A stretch of 64,000 nucleotides of DNA from Rhodoferax sp. (GCF_028689295.1 NZ_JAQTWL010000014.1:1-64000), one strand, 5' to 3'; positions 35,810 through 51,356 are shown, counted from the stretch's first letter. Numbers and translations: made by a program. Notes: generated by a model from the sequence alone, not told the origin.

Positions 35810-36952
35810 TCAGTTGCCGAGTCCAGCCGCTCGATCCAGGTTTTTCGGCCGCATGACCAGGATGCTTCCGAACGACTGCAAACCAACAACCTCTTCGAGC
35901 GCCATGCCGCTGCGCTCAAGCAGCGATTTCCATTGCGCCAGCGTCCGTTCCCGGCCCCGCGTACCCATGAACATTTGCATGTCAAACGAAGCGCTGGCGA
36001 GATCGGCGCCTACCTCCGGGAGCACCATCTCCATGACCGCGATTCGCGCACCGCTGCCGCCACTGGCACGGGCCAGATTGGCCAGGGCCTTGATGCAGGT
36101 TTCATCGTCGAAGCCGTGCAGCACGGCGCAGAGCAGGTAGATGTCGCTTCCGTTGCGCGCCGGGGGAATGGATGACAGCAAATCACCCGTCTGAAAGCAC
36201 AACCGTTCTGCGCCAGTGGCATGGTGGGCGGACCAATAGCTCTGCGCTTCAGCGATCACTTGGGCACGGTCAACCACCAGTGCTGTCATATGGGGATGGA
36301 GCTTCAATATGGCCAGCGACTTCGTGCCGCGGGAACCACCGATGTCAATAATCCGCCCAAACCGGCCCCAGTCGAAATCGGTGGCAAAGCTATCGCCCGT
36401 CAGGGCCTCCACGCTGTCCATGGCTTCGGAAAACAGCTTGTCAAAATCGGCGTGGTGGTCCATGTAGTCAAACAACTCATCGCCATGGCACAGGCGAAAG
36501 GGAGGCACGCCTTCGCGCACACCGCGCTCCAACTGCTCGAACCAGGGTCGGCTCATGGTCTCGGAGTTGTGCATGAGGATCATGGCGCGCACGTTCTTCG
36601 GCTTGTCGGTTCGCAGGAAATTAGAGAGCTTGTTATTGCGATAAACCTGTGGCGCAGTCTCCTCGAAGACGCCCATGGCGGCCAGCATGCGCAGCAACCT
36701 TGCCGTGGCATCGGCAGCGGTGGCAATGCGTGCTGCGATGATTTTGGCATCGAGTGTTTCATCGCCGAGCACGGTGGCAATATCGAGCCGCGCAGCCACA
36801 TGGAGCACCCGCGATTGCCAGAACATTGAGCCGATCTGCATCAGCCGAAAAGGTGGCGGCGTGAGTTTGTTGGGCAGGGCCTGCAACCAGGCATTGAACT
36901 TCATGAGCTTGGCAAAGCGGCCAACGGCACCGGCGTTTTTCTGCAGCTGCAT
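35810..36952 (-). CDS. O-methyltransferase family protein (SAM-dependent)
   Basis: 380 residues from ATG 36952, with AGGAG eight bases upstream; GTG 36961 overlaps that site and is less likely. Domain order is that of small-molecule O-methyltransferases: an N-terminal winged-helix dimerisation domain (MQIGSMFWQSRVLHVAARLDIATVL, then ATARLLRMLAAMGVFEE) and a C-terminal class I methyltransferase with the SAM loop GRIIDIGGSRGTKSLAIL. The catalytic His usually found in this family may be H in LLCAVLHGFDDE. Substrate unknown. It converges with RidA, stop to stop 4 bases. Confidence 0.85.
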   Translation of the reverse strand: MQLQKNAGAVGRFAKLMKFNAWLQALPNKLTPPPFRLMQIGSMFWQSRVLHVAARLDIATVLGDETLDAKIIAARIATAADATARLLRMLAAMGVFEETAPQVYRNNKLSNFLRTDKPKNVRAMILMHNSETMSRPWFEQLERGVREGVPPFRLCHGDELFDYMDHHADFDKLFSEAMDSVEALTGDSFATDFDWGRFGRIIDIGGSRGTKSLAILKLHPHMTALVVDRAQVIAEAQSYWSAHHATGAERLCFQTGDLLSSIPPARNGSDIYLLCAVLHGFDDETCIKALANLARASGGSGARIAVMEMVLPEVGADLASASFDMQMFMGTRGRERTLAQWKSLLERSGMALEEVVGLQSFGSILVMRPKNLDRAAGLGN

Positions 36953-37109
36953 CTGTATCACTCCTGTTGGATCAAGCGCTTCGCGAGCATTCGCGCTCCA
37001 GCAATCTTATGCCGCCTATGCAGCAAATGGCGAGAATAAAAGCCAAGCACCGCCTGTGGATATTTTATTAACATCACGCGTTATCAACGTCTGGCGTTAA
37101 CATTCAGGC

Positions 37110-37391
37110 ATGGCGATCAAAAGTTTTCAATGCAAAGACACGCAGGCACTTTTTCTGGGGCAGCGTGTCCGGCGGTGGGTCCATGTCGAGCGATCGGCTT
37201 TGCGCAAATTGGAGCAACTTGACTGGTCTTCGGTTTTGGAGGATTTGCGGATTCCCCCCGGCAATCACTTGGAAGCATTGAGGGGAAATCGCGCCGGGCA
37301 GCACAGCATTCGTGTGAACGATCAATGGCGTGTGTGCTTCGTCTGGACTGAAGATGGCCCGAAAAACGTTGAGATTGTGGACTACCACTGA
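37110..37391 (+). CDS. higB: Type II toxin, HigB/RelE-family mRNA interferase
   Basis: 93 residues. Fold blocks of the plasmid-maintenance killer group: ALRKLEQLDWSSVLEDLRIPPGNHLEALRGNRAGQHSIRVNDQWRVCFVW, with the R and H of the active site in GQHSIRVNDQWRV. It would cleave ribosome-bound mRNA when not held by HigA. A direct repeat GCGTTA (37078, 37094) lies just upstream and may belong to its operator. The toxin precedes the antitoxin, as usual for hig modules. Confidence 0.9.
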   Translation: MAIKSFQCKDTQALFLGQRVRRWVHVERSALRKLEQLDWSSVLEDLRIPPGNHLEALRGNRAGQHSIRVNDQWRVCFVWTEDGPKNVEIVDYH

Positions 37392-37403
37392 AGGAGATTG
37401 ACT

Positions 37404-37703
37404 ATGCGAACTGTTCCCCCTGTTTCCCCCGGTGAAATGCTGGATGAAGAGTTTTTGAAGCCGCTGGGCCTCACCAAGTACCGCCTGGCCAAAGACATTG
37501 GGGTGCCGCCACAGCGCATTGGTGACATTGTGGCGGGCAAACGCGCGATTACCGCTGACACTGACCTGCGCTTGTGTCGGTACTTTGGGCTCAGCGATGG
37601 CTGGTGGCTTCGCGGCCAAGCCAACTACGATACAGCGGTCGCGCGCGAGGCCATGGGTGAAGCCCTTTCCCATATTTCCCGTTGCCAGTTGCTGGCTGCC
37701 TGA
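37404..37703 (+). CDS. higA: Type II antitoxin, HigA family
   Basis: 99 residues from ATG 37404, with AAGGAG upstream, 12 bases after higB. The helix-turn-helix reads LTKYRLAKDIGVPPQRIGDIVAGKRAITADTDLRLCRYFGLSDGWWLRGQ, the standard HigA pattern. It would repress the higBA promoter. The module lies between the accessory island and liuE, on the same strand as liuE, which starts 33 bases later. Confidence 0.92.
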   Translation: MRTVPPVSPGEMLDEEFLKPLGLTKYRLAKDIGVPPQRIGDIVAGKRAITADTDLRLCRYFGLSDGWWLRGQANYDTAVAREAMGEALSHISRCQLLAA

Positions 37704-37736
37704 GTCGCCCGGTCAATTTACGTCAGTGAGTTCTTT

Positions 37737-38645
37737 ATGTTCATTCCTCAACGAGTCAAATTAGTCGAAGTCGGCCCCCGTGACGGCCTGCAAAACGAGA
37801 AGAGCCTGGTGCCGGCCGCCGTCAAGATCGAGCTGGTGCACCGGCTGCAAGCCGCTGGCCTGACAGAGATCGAGGTCACCAGTTTTGTCAGCCCCAAGTG
37901 GGTGCCGCAGATGGCGGACAACGCCGAGGTGATGGCAGGCATCAACCGACTGCCCGGTGTGCGCTATTCGGTGCTGACGCCCAACCTCAAGGGTTTTCAG
38001 GCCGCACTGGCTTCAAAGCCCGACGAAATCGTGGTGTTTGCTGCCGCCAGCGAGGCCTTCAGCCAGAAAAACATCAACTGCAGCATCGCCGAGAGCATTG
38101 ATCGCTTTGCCCCGGTGGTGGCGGCTGCGCGCGACGCGGGTATTTACGTGCGTGGTGCCATGAGCTGCACGGTGGGTTGTCCGTACGAGGGCGACATTGC
38201 GCCCGAGCGGGTGGGCTACCTGGCCGGGCTGATGAAGGGCATCGGCGTGCAGCATGTGGGGGTGGCCGACACCATTGGCGTGGGCAGGCCGCTCAAGGTG
38301 CAGCGCGCGGTGGAAGCCACGCTCAAGCACTTCGACCTCAACGACATTTCGGGCCACTTTCACGACACCTACGGGCAGGCGCTGGCCAACACGTTGATCT
38401 GCCTGCAAATGGGCGTCTGGCAGTTCGACACCTCGGTGGCCGGGCTGGGCGGCTGCCCCTATGCCAAGGGCGCCACCGGCAACGTGGCGACTGAGGACGT
38501 GGTGTACCTGCTGCACGGCATGGGCATTGAGACCGGCATCGACCTGGACTTGCTGATTGATGCCGGCCAGTTCATCAGTGACTTTCTGGGCCGGGCGACC
38601 AACTCGCGCGCGGGCAAGGCGCTGTTCACCAAGCGGCAAGCCTGA
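37737..38645 (+). CDS. liuE: Hydroxymethylglutaryl-CoA lyase
   Basis: 302 residues, full length. Cleaves HMG-CoA to acetoacetate and acetyl-CoA, last step of leucine breakdown. Metal and catalytic blocks: VEVGPRDGLQNE at the N-terminus, MSCTVGCPYEGDI, DTIGVGRP, HFHDTYGQ (HxH metal ligands) and the catalytic cysteine loop GLGGCPYAKGATGNVATEDVVY (about residue 235-256). It is separated from liuD by the island at 28.7-37.7 kb but must work with LiuA-D. The A of its stop codon TGA is also the first base of the next start. Confidence 0.93.
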   Translation: MFIPQRVKLVEVGPRDGLQNEKSLVPAAVKIELVHRLQAAGLTEIEVTSFVSPKWVPQMADNAEVMAGINRLPGVRYSVLTPNLKGFQAALASKPDEIVVFAAASEAFSQKNINCSIAESIDRFAPVVAAARDAGIYVRGAMSCTVGCPYEGDIAPERVGYLAGLMKGIGVQHVGVADTIGVGRPLKVQRAVEATLKHFDLNDISGHFHDTYGQALANTLICLQMGVWQFDTSVAGLGGCPYAKGATGNVATEDVVYLLHGMGIETGIDLDLLIDAGQFISDFLGRATNSRAGKALFTKRQA

Positions 38646-39160
38646 TGTGCGGTGCTGAACTCAAACCCTTGCCCGAAGGCATGCAGCGGGTGGCGCGCGC
38701 CTTGCAGGACAAGGGCCACCCGCACCCGCCCGTGCTGCTTGACGACGCCGCGCGCACTGCGCAGCAGGCCGCCGATGCGCTGGGTGTGGCGCTGGGGCAA
38801 ATTGCCAAAAGCATCATCTTCAAGCGCAAGCCCGATGCGGCAGCCGTGCTGGTGATCACCTCGGGCGACCGCCGTGTGGACGAAGCCAAGGTGCAGGCGC
38901 TGGTCTGTGTGGACGGGCAAAAGCTCGGGCGTGCCGATGCGGAATTTGTCAAGGCGAGCACGGGTTTTTCCATTGGCGGTGTTTCGCCGGTGGGGCATGC
39001 GGTGGCGCCTGTCACCCTGATTGACCGCGACCTGCTGCGTTTTGACGAAATCTGGGCGGCCGCCGGGCATCCGCATGGTGTCTTCAAGTTGCAGCCGGCA
39101 GACCTGGTGCATCTGACCGGTGCCCCCGTGGTGGATGTGACGACAGGAGAAATCCCTTGA
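38645..39160 (+). CDS. YbaK/EbsC-type trans-editing protein
   Basis: 171 residues of the YbaK/ProX deacylase fold that frees tRNA from misattached amino acids. Recognisable are LGVALGQIAKSIIFKRK, the conserved AAVLVITSGDRRVDEAKV and GFSIGGVSPVGHAV, where the GxxP/G-SPxGH loop forms the active site. Which tRNA is edited (Cys-tRNA-Pro, Ala-tRNA-Pro or other) is unclear. The start codon shares one base with the liuE stop (TGATG), so it is translationally coupled. Confidence 0.85.
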   Translation: MCGAELKPLPEGMQRVARALQDKGHPHPPVLLDDAARTAQQAADALGVALGQIAKSIIFKRKPDAAAVLVITSGDRRVDEAKVQALVCVDGQKLGRADAEFVKASTGFSIGGVSPVGHAVAPVTLIDRDLLRFDEIWAAAGHPHGVFKLQPADLVHLTGAPVVDVTTGEIP

Positions 39161-39408
39161 GTCCCGACCCAAAAGCCATGAAATTTCTGGCCGCCAGCGC
39201 CAGGCACATCCGCGCCAGCGAGCAAAGCTTTGCACAGACGGTGCCATCGCCCTGCTTGTCGGTGTGCCAGATGGATGAAGCCACTGGCTTGTGCCAGGGC
39301 TGCTTCCGAACCCTGGACGAAATTGGCCAGTGGGGCAATGCCGATGACGCATTCAAGCGTGTCGTCTGGACCCGAATCGAGGCGCGCCTGACCGAGTTCG
39401 AATCATGA
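39157..39408 (+). CDS. DUF1289 small cysteine-rich protein
   Basis: 83 residues from TTG 39157, which has AGGAGA six bases upstream; ATG 39178 is the alternative. The domain is SPCLSVCQMDEATGLCQGCFRTLDEIGQW, four cysteines in a CxxxC...CxxC-like arrangement that could bind a metal. DUF1289 proteins have no settled function. Both neighbours overlap it by 4 bases, so it is in the liuE-ybaK transcript. Confidence 0.85.
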   Translation: MSPDPKAMKFLAASARHIRASEQSFAQTVPSPCLSVCQMDEATGLCQGCFRTLDEIGQWGNADDAFKRVVWTRIEARLTEFES

Positions 39409-40040
39409 AGCACATCACTTTTTACCTGGATTTCATCTCGCCCTACGCTTATCTGGCGTTCGAGCAATTGCCCGAGGCGCTGATGGACCACAGCACCAGC
39501 GTGACTTACAAGCCGGTGCTGTTTGGCGCCTTGCTGAAGCACCACGGGCAACTGGGTCCGGCCGAAATCGCGGGCAAGCGCGAGTGGACTTACCGCCAGG
39601 TGCTGTGGCTGGCGCATCAGCACGGGCTTGAGTTGCAGTTGCCGGCCACGCACCCGTTCAACCCGCTGGCTTTGTTGCGGCTGGCGCTGGCCTGCGGTGC
39701 GACAGAGCAGCCCAACCGTTATGTCTGTGAAACCTTGTTTCGCCACGTCTGGCAGGGTGGTCTGGAAGCCGCTGACCCGGTGCGCTTGCAGACGCTTACC
39801 GAGCACTTGAAGCTGGCACGCCCGCCAGACAGCGACGAAGTCAAGACCCGGCTCAAGGCCAACACTGCCGAGGCGATTGCGCAGGGTGTGTTTGGTGTGC
39901 CCACCTTCGAGGTCGATGGCAAATTGTTCTGGGGGCTCGATGCCTTGCCCATGTTGCGAGCTTATCTGGCGGGCGATGCGTGGTTTGAGGGCGCGTGGGA
40001 CGCGGCGGCAGCCATTGCGCCGGGGGTGTCTCGCGCTTAA
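39405..40040 (+). CDS. DsbA-like 2-hydroxychromene-2-carboxylate isomerase family protein
   Basis: 211 residues of the thioredoxin/GST-kappa fold. The catalytic-serine loop FYLDFISPYAYLAFEQ replaces the CxxC of DsbA, and the C-terminal GVFGVPTFEVDGKLFWGLDAL has the cis-proline loop. This matches HCCA isomerase (NahD-like) and relatives that use glutathione. No aromatic degradation genes are near, so the substrate may differ. It overlaps the DUF1289 gene by 4 bases. Confidence 0.87.
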   Translation: MKHITFYLDFISPYAYLAFEQLPEALMDHSTSVTYKPVLFGALLKHHGQLGPAEIAGKREWTYRQVLWLAHQHGLELQLPATHPFNPLALLRLALACGATEQPNRYVCETLFRHVWQGGLEAADPVRLQTLTEHLKLARPPDSDEVKTRLKANTAEAIAQGVFGVPTFEVDGKLFWGLDALPMLRAYLAGDAWFEGAWDAAAAIAPGVSRA

Positions 40041-40107
40041 GCCCCTTTGAGCGGGTTTGGCGGGCGGACATCCCTAGAATGTTTGCCTCACAAATCGGAA
40101 AGCCTTC

Positions 40108-46356
<6,249 letters not shown>

Positions 46357-46388
46357 CACATTAGCCCGTTAGCCGGGTTGCGGCAGGA

Positions 46389-47279
46389 TTACCCGCCCGA
46401 CTCCAGCTCGAACGCATTGTTCTGGTCTTGCGCCAGCACCTGCGCCACCTGTTTCAACGTTTCCTTCAAGGCGCTTTTCAGCGTGTGCGGCGGGTTGATG
46501 ACAAGCATGCCACTGGCGGGCAGGCCCGGGCGGATGACGTCCCCCTCGTCGTTGGTGAGCAGCTTGCTGGACTTGACCGTGAGCGTGGCGTTGAGCCACG
46601 GTTTGCCGGCTTTGGTCGCCAGCGTCTTGAGCTTGCGCGGCAGCTGGTGCGCTTCGGGGCGCGGGATGATCGGGTACCAGATGGCATAGGTGCCGGTAGA
46701 AAACCGCACCATCGCATCGGCCACCATATCGACCACGCGGCTGTAGTCGTTCTTGATTTCATAACTCGGGTCGCACAGCACCAGGGCGCGGCGCGAGGGT
46801 GGTGGCAGGAATTTCTTGATGCCTTCAAACCCGTCCTCGCGCAGCACGGCCACCTGTCGCCCTACATCGAGTTGGGCGATGTTGGAGGACAGGGTTTTGG
46901 TATCGGTGGGATGAATTTCAAACAGTTTGAGCTTGTCGCGCTCGCGCAGCAGGCGCTGGATGATGAAGGGCGAGCCCGGATACACCTTGTGGCTGCCCGG
47001 CGTGTTGAAGCTGGCAACCGTCTCCAGGTAGTCTTGCAGCGCGGGGGTGGGTGTGATGCTGGCGAGCTTCTCGATCAGGCGCAAATAGCCTTCACCGGCT
47101 TCGCCACTGGTGCTGGCGTAGTCGCCATCGAGGCGGTACAAACCGGCGCCGGCATGGGTGTCGAATACGGTGAAAGCCGTGTCCTTGAGCGCCATGTGGC
47201 GCAGGATGGCCAGCAGCGTGGTGTGCTTGAGAACATCGGCATGGTTGCCGGCATGAAAGGCGTGGCGATAACTGAACAT
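46389..47279 (-). CDS. rlmJ: 23S rRNA (adenine2030-N6)-methyltransferase RlmJ
   Basis: 296 residues. The N-terminus FSYRHAFHAGNHADVLKHT is the RlmJ signature, and the N6-adenine methyltransferase catalytic motif appears as LVLCDPSYEIKNDY (DPPY variant DPSY). Methylates A2030 of 23S rRNA. ATG at 47279 gives full length. The divergent 168 bp to rplM holds promoters for both. It converges with uvrA (33 bp between stops). Confidence 0.93.
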   Translation of the reverse strand: MFSYRHAFHAGNHADVLKHTTLLAILRHMALKDTAFTVFDTHAGAGLYRLDGDYASTSGEAGEGYLRLIEKLASITPTPALQDYLETVASFNTPGSHKVYPGSPFIIQRLLRERDKLKLFEIHPTDTKTLSSNIAQLDVGRQVAVLREDGFEGIKKFLPPPSRRALVLCDPSYEIKNDYSRVVDMVADAMVRFSTGTYAIWYPIIPRPEAHQLPRKLKTLATKAGKPWLNATLTVKSSKLLTNDEGDVIRPGLPASGMLVINPPHTLKSALKETLKQVAQVLAQDQNNAFELESGG

Positions 47280-47312
47280 GCACCAATGTTAACCGCGAGG
47301 CGCCAGGAACTT

Positions 47313-47320
47313 TGTATAAT
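47313..47320 (+). promoter_or_regulatory. Candidate promoter -10 box for rplM-rpsI
   Basis: TGTATAAT, a perfect TATAAT (47315-47320) in the 168 bases between divergent rlmJ and rplM, 128 bases before the rplM start. No strong -35 box was found at 17 bases upstream, so this is a position-based call. The long leader may hold autoregulatory RNA structure, which I could not resolve. Confidence 0.5.
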
Positions 47321-47447
47321 GCCCGGCTTCGCAGCGCTTTTGTGGCTCCGCGGCGAAGCTTGAAACCCTACCTAAGAGATTCCCATCAGAGGAACGCCGA
47401 CCGTAGAAAAGAGCCCGCCAAACCCTCCTTTAATAAAGAGAAATCTC

Positions 47448-47876
47448 ATGTCAACTTTCAGCGCAAAACCCGCTGAGGTCGTGCACGAGTGGTTTGTGAT
47501 TGACGCGACCGACAAGGTCCTCGGACGAGTAGCCAGCGAAGTTGCTCTCCGTTTGCGCGGCAAACACAAGGCCATTTACACGCCTCACGTCGATACCGGC
47601 GACTTCATCATCGTCACCAACGCAGCCCAGTTGCGCGTGACCGGTGCCAAGTCGCTGGACAAAATTTACTACAGCCATTCGGGTTATCCGGGTGGCATCA
47701 GTTCCACCAACTTCCGTGACATGCAAGCCAAATTCCCCGGCCGCGCTTTGGAAAAAGCCGTCAAGGGCATGCTGCCCAAGGGGCCGCTTGGCTACGCCAT
47801 GATCAAGAAGCTCAAGGTGTACGGTGGTGCAGAGCACCCGCACACTGCCCAGCAACCCAAAGTGTTGGTACTTTAA
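47448..47876 (+). CDS. rplM: 50S ribosomal protein L13
   Basis: 142 residues, the usual length. Characteristic segments are [39 protein letters not shown] and [20 protein letters not shown]. An early assembly protein of the large subunit. Preceded by a purine-rich site (TAAAGAGAAATC) and followed after 10 bases by rpsI, the standard pair. Confidence 0.97.
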   Translation: MSTFSAKPAEVVHEWFVIDATDKVLGRVASEVALRLRGKHKAIYTPHVDTGDFIIVTNAAQLRVTGAKSLDKIYYSHSGYPGGISSTNFRDMQAKFPGRALEKAVKGMLPKGPLGYAMIKKLKVYGGAEHPHTAQQPKVLVL

Positions 47877-47886
47877 GGAGCTCTAA

Positions 47887-48279
47887 ATGATTGGTGAATG
47901 GAACAATGGTACCGGCCGTCGCAAATCCAGCGTCGCCCGTGTTTTCCTGAAAAAAGGCTCCGGCCAAATCGTCGTGAACGGCAAAGACATTCAAAACTTC
48001 TTTGGCCGCGAAACCTCGATCATGATCTGCAAACAGCCCCTGATGCTGACCAACCACGCTGAAACCTTTGACATCATGGTCAATGTGGCAGGCGGCGGAG
48101 AGTCGGGCCAGGCTGGCGCCGTGCGCCACGGCATTACTCGCGCCCTGATCGACTACGACGCAACACTCAAGTCCGAGCTGAGCAAAGCTGGTTTTGTGAC
48201 CCGTGATGCCCGTGAGGTAGAACGCAAGAAGGTCGGTTTGCACGGTGCCCGCCGTCGCAAACAGTTCAGCAAGCGTTAA
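47887..48279 (+). CDS. rpsI: 30S ribosomal protein S9
   Basis: 130 residues. N-terminal [20 protein letters not shown] and the C-terminal basic tail [14 protein letters not shown], which reaches the decoding-site tRNA, identify it. AAGGAG stands directly before the ATG. Cotranscribed with rplM and followed by a strong terminator. Confidence 0.97.
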   Translation: MIGEWNNGTGRRKSSVARVFLKKGSGQIVVNGKDIQNFFGRETSIMICKQPLMLTNHAETFDIMVNVAGGGESGQAGAVRHGITRALIDYDATLKSELSKAGFVTRDAREVERKKVGLHGARRRKQFSKR

Positions 48280-48294
48280 TTTTCGCTGCCAATC

Positions 48295-48330
48295 AAAAAA
48301 CCGCCCGAATGCAAGTTCTGGCGGTTTTTT
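48295..48330 (+). terminator. Rho-independent terminator after rpsI
   Basis: AAAAAACCGCC ... GGCGGTTTTTT: a strong stem with a 14-base loop and T-tract 16 bases after the rpsI stop. The A-tract on the left makes it bidirectional. Confidence 0.93.
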
Positions 48331-48453
48331 GCATCCTGATGGACGCTCCAACCGAAAAAATGCCCACACTGCAACCAGCGGCAAATAACGAATGATCCAA
48401 AACTTGATCAAATTACTGTAGCATTCACAAAATATAAATTAATGGAGAAATTC

Positions 48454-48819
48454 ATGAGCGCTGTTGCCGAAGACATTCAAACCGACATGCCCGCCCCGAT
48501 CCTGTTCACCGACAGTGCTGCCGCCAAGGTGGCCGACCTGATCGCCGAAGAAGGCAACCCCGACCTGAAACTGCGCGTGTTCGTGCAGGGCGGCGGATGT
48601 TCGGGCTTTCAATATGGTTTCACGTTCGATGAAATCACCAATGACGACGACACCACCATGACCAAAAATGGGGTGTCATTGCTGATCGATGCCATGAGCT
48701 ACCAGTATCTGGTGGGCGCAGAGATTGATTACAAGGAAGACCTGCAAGGCGCGCAGTTTGTCATCAAGAACCCCAACGCCACCACCACCTGTGGTTGCGG
48801 TTCGAGCTTTTCAGCCTGA
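48454..48819 (+). CDS. erpA: Iron-sulfur cluster insertion protein ErpA
   Basis: 121 residues from ATG 48454, which has GGAG 6 bases upstream; ATG 48442 adds four residues without homology. A-type carrier: the three cluster cysteines are in [12 protein letters not shown] and TTCGCGSSF at the C-terminus. Delivers Fe-S clusters to targets. Convergent with anmK, stop to stop 8 bases. Confidence 0.93.
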   Translation: MSAVAEDIQTDMPAPILFTDSAAAKVADLIAEEGNPDLKLRVFVQGGGCSGFQYGFTFDEITNDDDTTMTKNGVSLLIDAMSYQYLVGAEIDYKEDLQGAQFVIKNPNATTTCGCGSSFSA

Positions 48820-48827
48820 TCAACCGC

Positions 48828-49943
48828 TTACCGCGGGTAAATCGCACCCAATACACGGGCACCTCGGGTGCCCGTGATGCTTTGCAGGTTCAGCGCTTCG
48901 CGCCGTGTGGTTTTGCGGGCCAGCCAGGCGAAGGCTACGGCCTCCACTTGCTGTGCTGGCAAGCCGTGTTCGTCTGATGGGCTGACAGCCAGGTCGGGCA
49001 GCAGCGCTTGCAGGCGCGCCATCAAGTGCGCGTTGAAGGCGCCGCCACCACAGACGATCAGTTGTTGACTGGCTGCCCCGAAGTTCTTGACGCATGTGGC
49101 ACAGGTGTTGGCGGTCAATTCCGTTAACGTTGCTTGCACATCTGCTGGCGCCACATTGACACATCCAAAAAGTTGCCGCTCAAGCCACTCCCGGTTGAAC
49201 AAATCACGCCCGGTGCTTTTGGGTGGGGGCAAAGCAAAAAATGGCTCTGCCAGCATGGCGCTCAACAGGTCGGGCTGTACCCGACCCGACTGCGCCCAGG
49301 CGCCATTGGCGTCGAAGGGCTGACCCAGCCGACGCAGACACCAGGCATCCATCAAGGCATTGCCGGGGCCGCAGTCAAAACCCAGCACATCATCGGCCAG
49401 GTTGGGGCCCAGCACGGTCAGGTTCGCCATGCCACCGATGTTGAGCACGGCGATCGTTTCGCCAGCTTTGCCAAAGACGGCCTGGTGAAAGACCGGCACC
49501 AGAGGCGCGCCCTGACCACCAGCGGCGACATCGCGGCTGCGGAAATCGGCCACCACGTCAATTTGTGTGAGTTCGGCCAGCAGTGCCGGGTTCGCCAGTT
49601 GCAGGGTGTAGCCGCTGCCATCGAATCGTTGCGGCTGGTGCCGCACGGTTTGTCCATGCGCACCGATGGCAGAGATATGAAAAGGCGCCACCGAGGCTTT
49701 GGAGAGCAGTTGCTCGACCACGCCGGCATAGATTCGCATCAAGGCGTTTGCTGCCAAGGCGGCTCGATGCAGTTCGTTGCCTCCTGGCAGGTTGAGCGTC
49801 AGCAGTTCCGCTTTCAGGTGTGGCGGGAGCGCTGCACTGGCGTGGCCGAGAACGGCAGGCACGGACGTGCTGAAGTCTGCCAAAACACCATCCACCCCGT
49901 CCAGCGAGGTGCCGGACATCAGGCCGATGAAGAGTTCAGCCAC
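48828..49943 (-). CDS. anmK: Anhydro-N-acetylmuramic acid kinase
   Basis: 371 residues. Converts recycled 1,6-anhydroMurNAc to MurNAc-6-phosphate. ATP-binding signature IGLMSGTSLDGVDGVLADF at the N-terminus and AVLNIGGMANLTVLGPN, GFDCGPGNALMDAW. GTG start at 49943 with GGAGG nine bases upstream. It follows the M23 peptidase on the same strand by 21 bases, so two cell-wall genes share a transcript. Confidence 0.93.
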   Translation of the reverse strand: MAELFIGLMSGTSLDGVDGVLADFSTSVPAVLGHASAALPPHLKAELLTLNLPGGNELHRAALAANALMRIYAGVVEQLLSKASVAPFHISAIGAHGQTVRHQPQRFDGSGYTLQLANPALLAELTQIDVVADFRSRDVAAGGQGAPLVPVFHQAVFGKAGETIAVLNIGGMANLTVLGPNLADDVLGFDCGPGNALMDAWCLRRLGQPFDANGAWAQSGRVQPDLLSAMLAEPFFALPPPKSTGRDLFNREWLERQLFGCVNVAPADVQATLTELTANTCATCVKNFGAASQQLIVCGGGAFNAHLMARLQALLPDLAVSPSDEHGLPAQQVEAVAFAWLARKTTRREALNLQSITGTRGARVLGAIYPR

Positions 49944-49964
49944 AGATGGCCTCCGGCAGCAGGA

Positions 49965-51356
49965 TTATTGCGCGCTGGTGCCCCGCAGGCTGGCCGCGGC
50001 CGCCAAGGCGATTTTGGTTTGCTGTGCCACGCGTTCGAATACAGGCTTGGCGGAAGCCGCCACGGGGATGGTTTCGCTCTGTTGGGCAAATTTCATCGGG
50101 TCGTGCTGCACGCCATTGGCGCGGACTTCGAAGTGCAGATGCGGTCCGGTCGCCCAGCCCGTGGAACCGACCAGGCCAATGGTCTGGCCCTGGCTCACCG
50201 TGTCACCGCGGCGCACCAGCAATTTGCTCAAATGGGCATAAACCGTTTCGGTGTTGCCGCGATGCTTGATGAAAACAACATTGCCATAGCCGTTTTGAAC
50301 GCCAGAAAATGTCACCACGCCGTCACCGACGGTGCGCGCGGGAGTGCCGGTCGTGGCGGCAAAGTCGGTTCCCAGATGGGCGCGCATTTGTTTCAGGATG
50401 GGATGAAAGCGCATTGAAAATCCGCTGCTGACACGCGAAAACTCAACCGGCGAGCTCAAGAAGGCGCGGCGCATGCTTTGGCCGTCGAGCGTGTAGTAGC
50501 CGCCTTTGCTGTTGCTCTGGCCCACTTGCAGCCTCTCAGCGGTTTGCCCCGCAGCCGGTTCCGCGAACCACATGGCCTGAAAAGCCTTGCCCGCGTTGAC
50601 AAATTCGGCGCTGAGCACGCGCCCGGTGCGCAGCGGCTCGCTGTCGCCTTCGAGGGTTTCATAGACCACTGAAAAGCGGTCACCCTTGCGTAGCGATCGA
50701 CGGAAGTCGATGTCGCCAGAAAAAATCTCGGCCAATTGCACGGCCACGGCATCGGGGATTTTGGCTTCATCGGTGGCGGCGAACAAGGTGCTTTGGATGG
50801 TGCCGCTGGCCAACTGACTGCTGGCGCGCAAGGCCGCAGTTTCCAGGTGCGAGGTGAAATTATTGCCGTTGCGCTCAATGACCAACCGCTGGAATTGGCC
50901 CTCCGTGTCAGCGCTCCAGCGGGCAGTGAGCTTGCTCAGACGCTGGTCAACCAGGGCTTCTGCGGTGACTTGGCGGCCGTTGCGGCCCAGCAAAATCTGC
51001 CGGGCATTGCTGTCACTGCGCAGGAAGGCGGCAGCCTCGGCATCATCCACTCCCAGACGCTTGAGCAGTGTGTCGGCAGTGTCATTGGTGCGGGTGGTGT
51101 CAGTGCGGTAGAGCACAAACACTGGGGATACATCATGGTTATAGTCGGTCATGACCAGTGGCTGCACGGATTCAATCATCTCGCGCACGGGCAAATCGGC
51201 AGCATCTGGTGCCAGTGATGCCACGGCGAAAGCGCCACCGCCACCGCCCAGCAGCAAGGCTGCCACGGTGGCAGCTACACGTTTGTGATGTTGTGTCAGC
51301 CAGCGGGCAGCAGCGTTTGAAAAAACCTGGCCGTTGACAATAAATTGGTTGATCAA
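49965..51356 (-). CDS. M23-family peptidoglycan endopeptidase
   Basis: About 463 residues. The N-terminal segment near residues 25-45 (VAATVAALLLGGGGGAFAVASLA) is a membrane anchor. Then an OapA-like/LysM-like middle region and a C-terminal LytM domain with the zinc motif HLGTDFAA (HxxxD) and HLHFEVRANG. It cleaves peptide cross-links during growth or division. The frame continues upstream across tyrS, but the only plausible start is TTG 51356 (MINQFIVNGQ...), with weak ribosome signal. Divergent from tyrS, with 138 bp between. Confidence 0.85.
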   Translation of the reverse strand: MINQFIVNGQVFSNAAARWLTQHHKRVAATVAALLLGGGGGAFAVASLAPDAADLPVREMIESVQPLVMTDYNHDVSPVFVLYRTDTTRTNDTADTLLKRLGVDDAEAAAFLRSDSNARQILLGRNGRQVTAEALVDQRLSKLTARWSADTEGQFQRLVIERNGNNFTSHLETAALRASSQLASGTIQSTLFAATDEAKIPDAVAVQLAEIFSGDIDFRRSLRKGDRFSVVYETLEGDSEPLRTGRVLSAEFVNAGKAFQAMWFAEPAAGQTAERLQVGQSNSKGGYYTLDGQSMRRAFLSSPVEFSRVSSGFSMRFHPILKQMRAHLGTDFAATTGTPARTVGDGVVTFSGVQNGYGNVVFIKHRGNTETVYAHLSKLLVRRGDTVSQGQTIGLVGSTGWATGPHLHFEVRANGVQHDPMKFAQQSETIPVAASAKPVFERVAQQTKIALAAAASLRGTSAQ

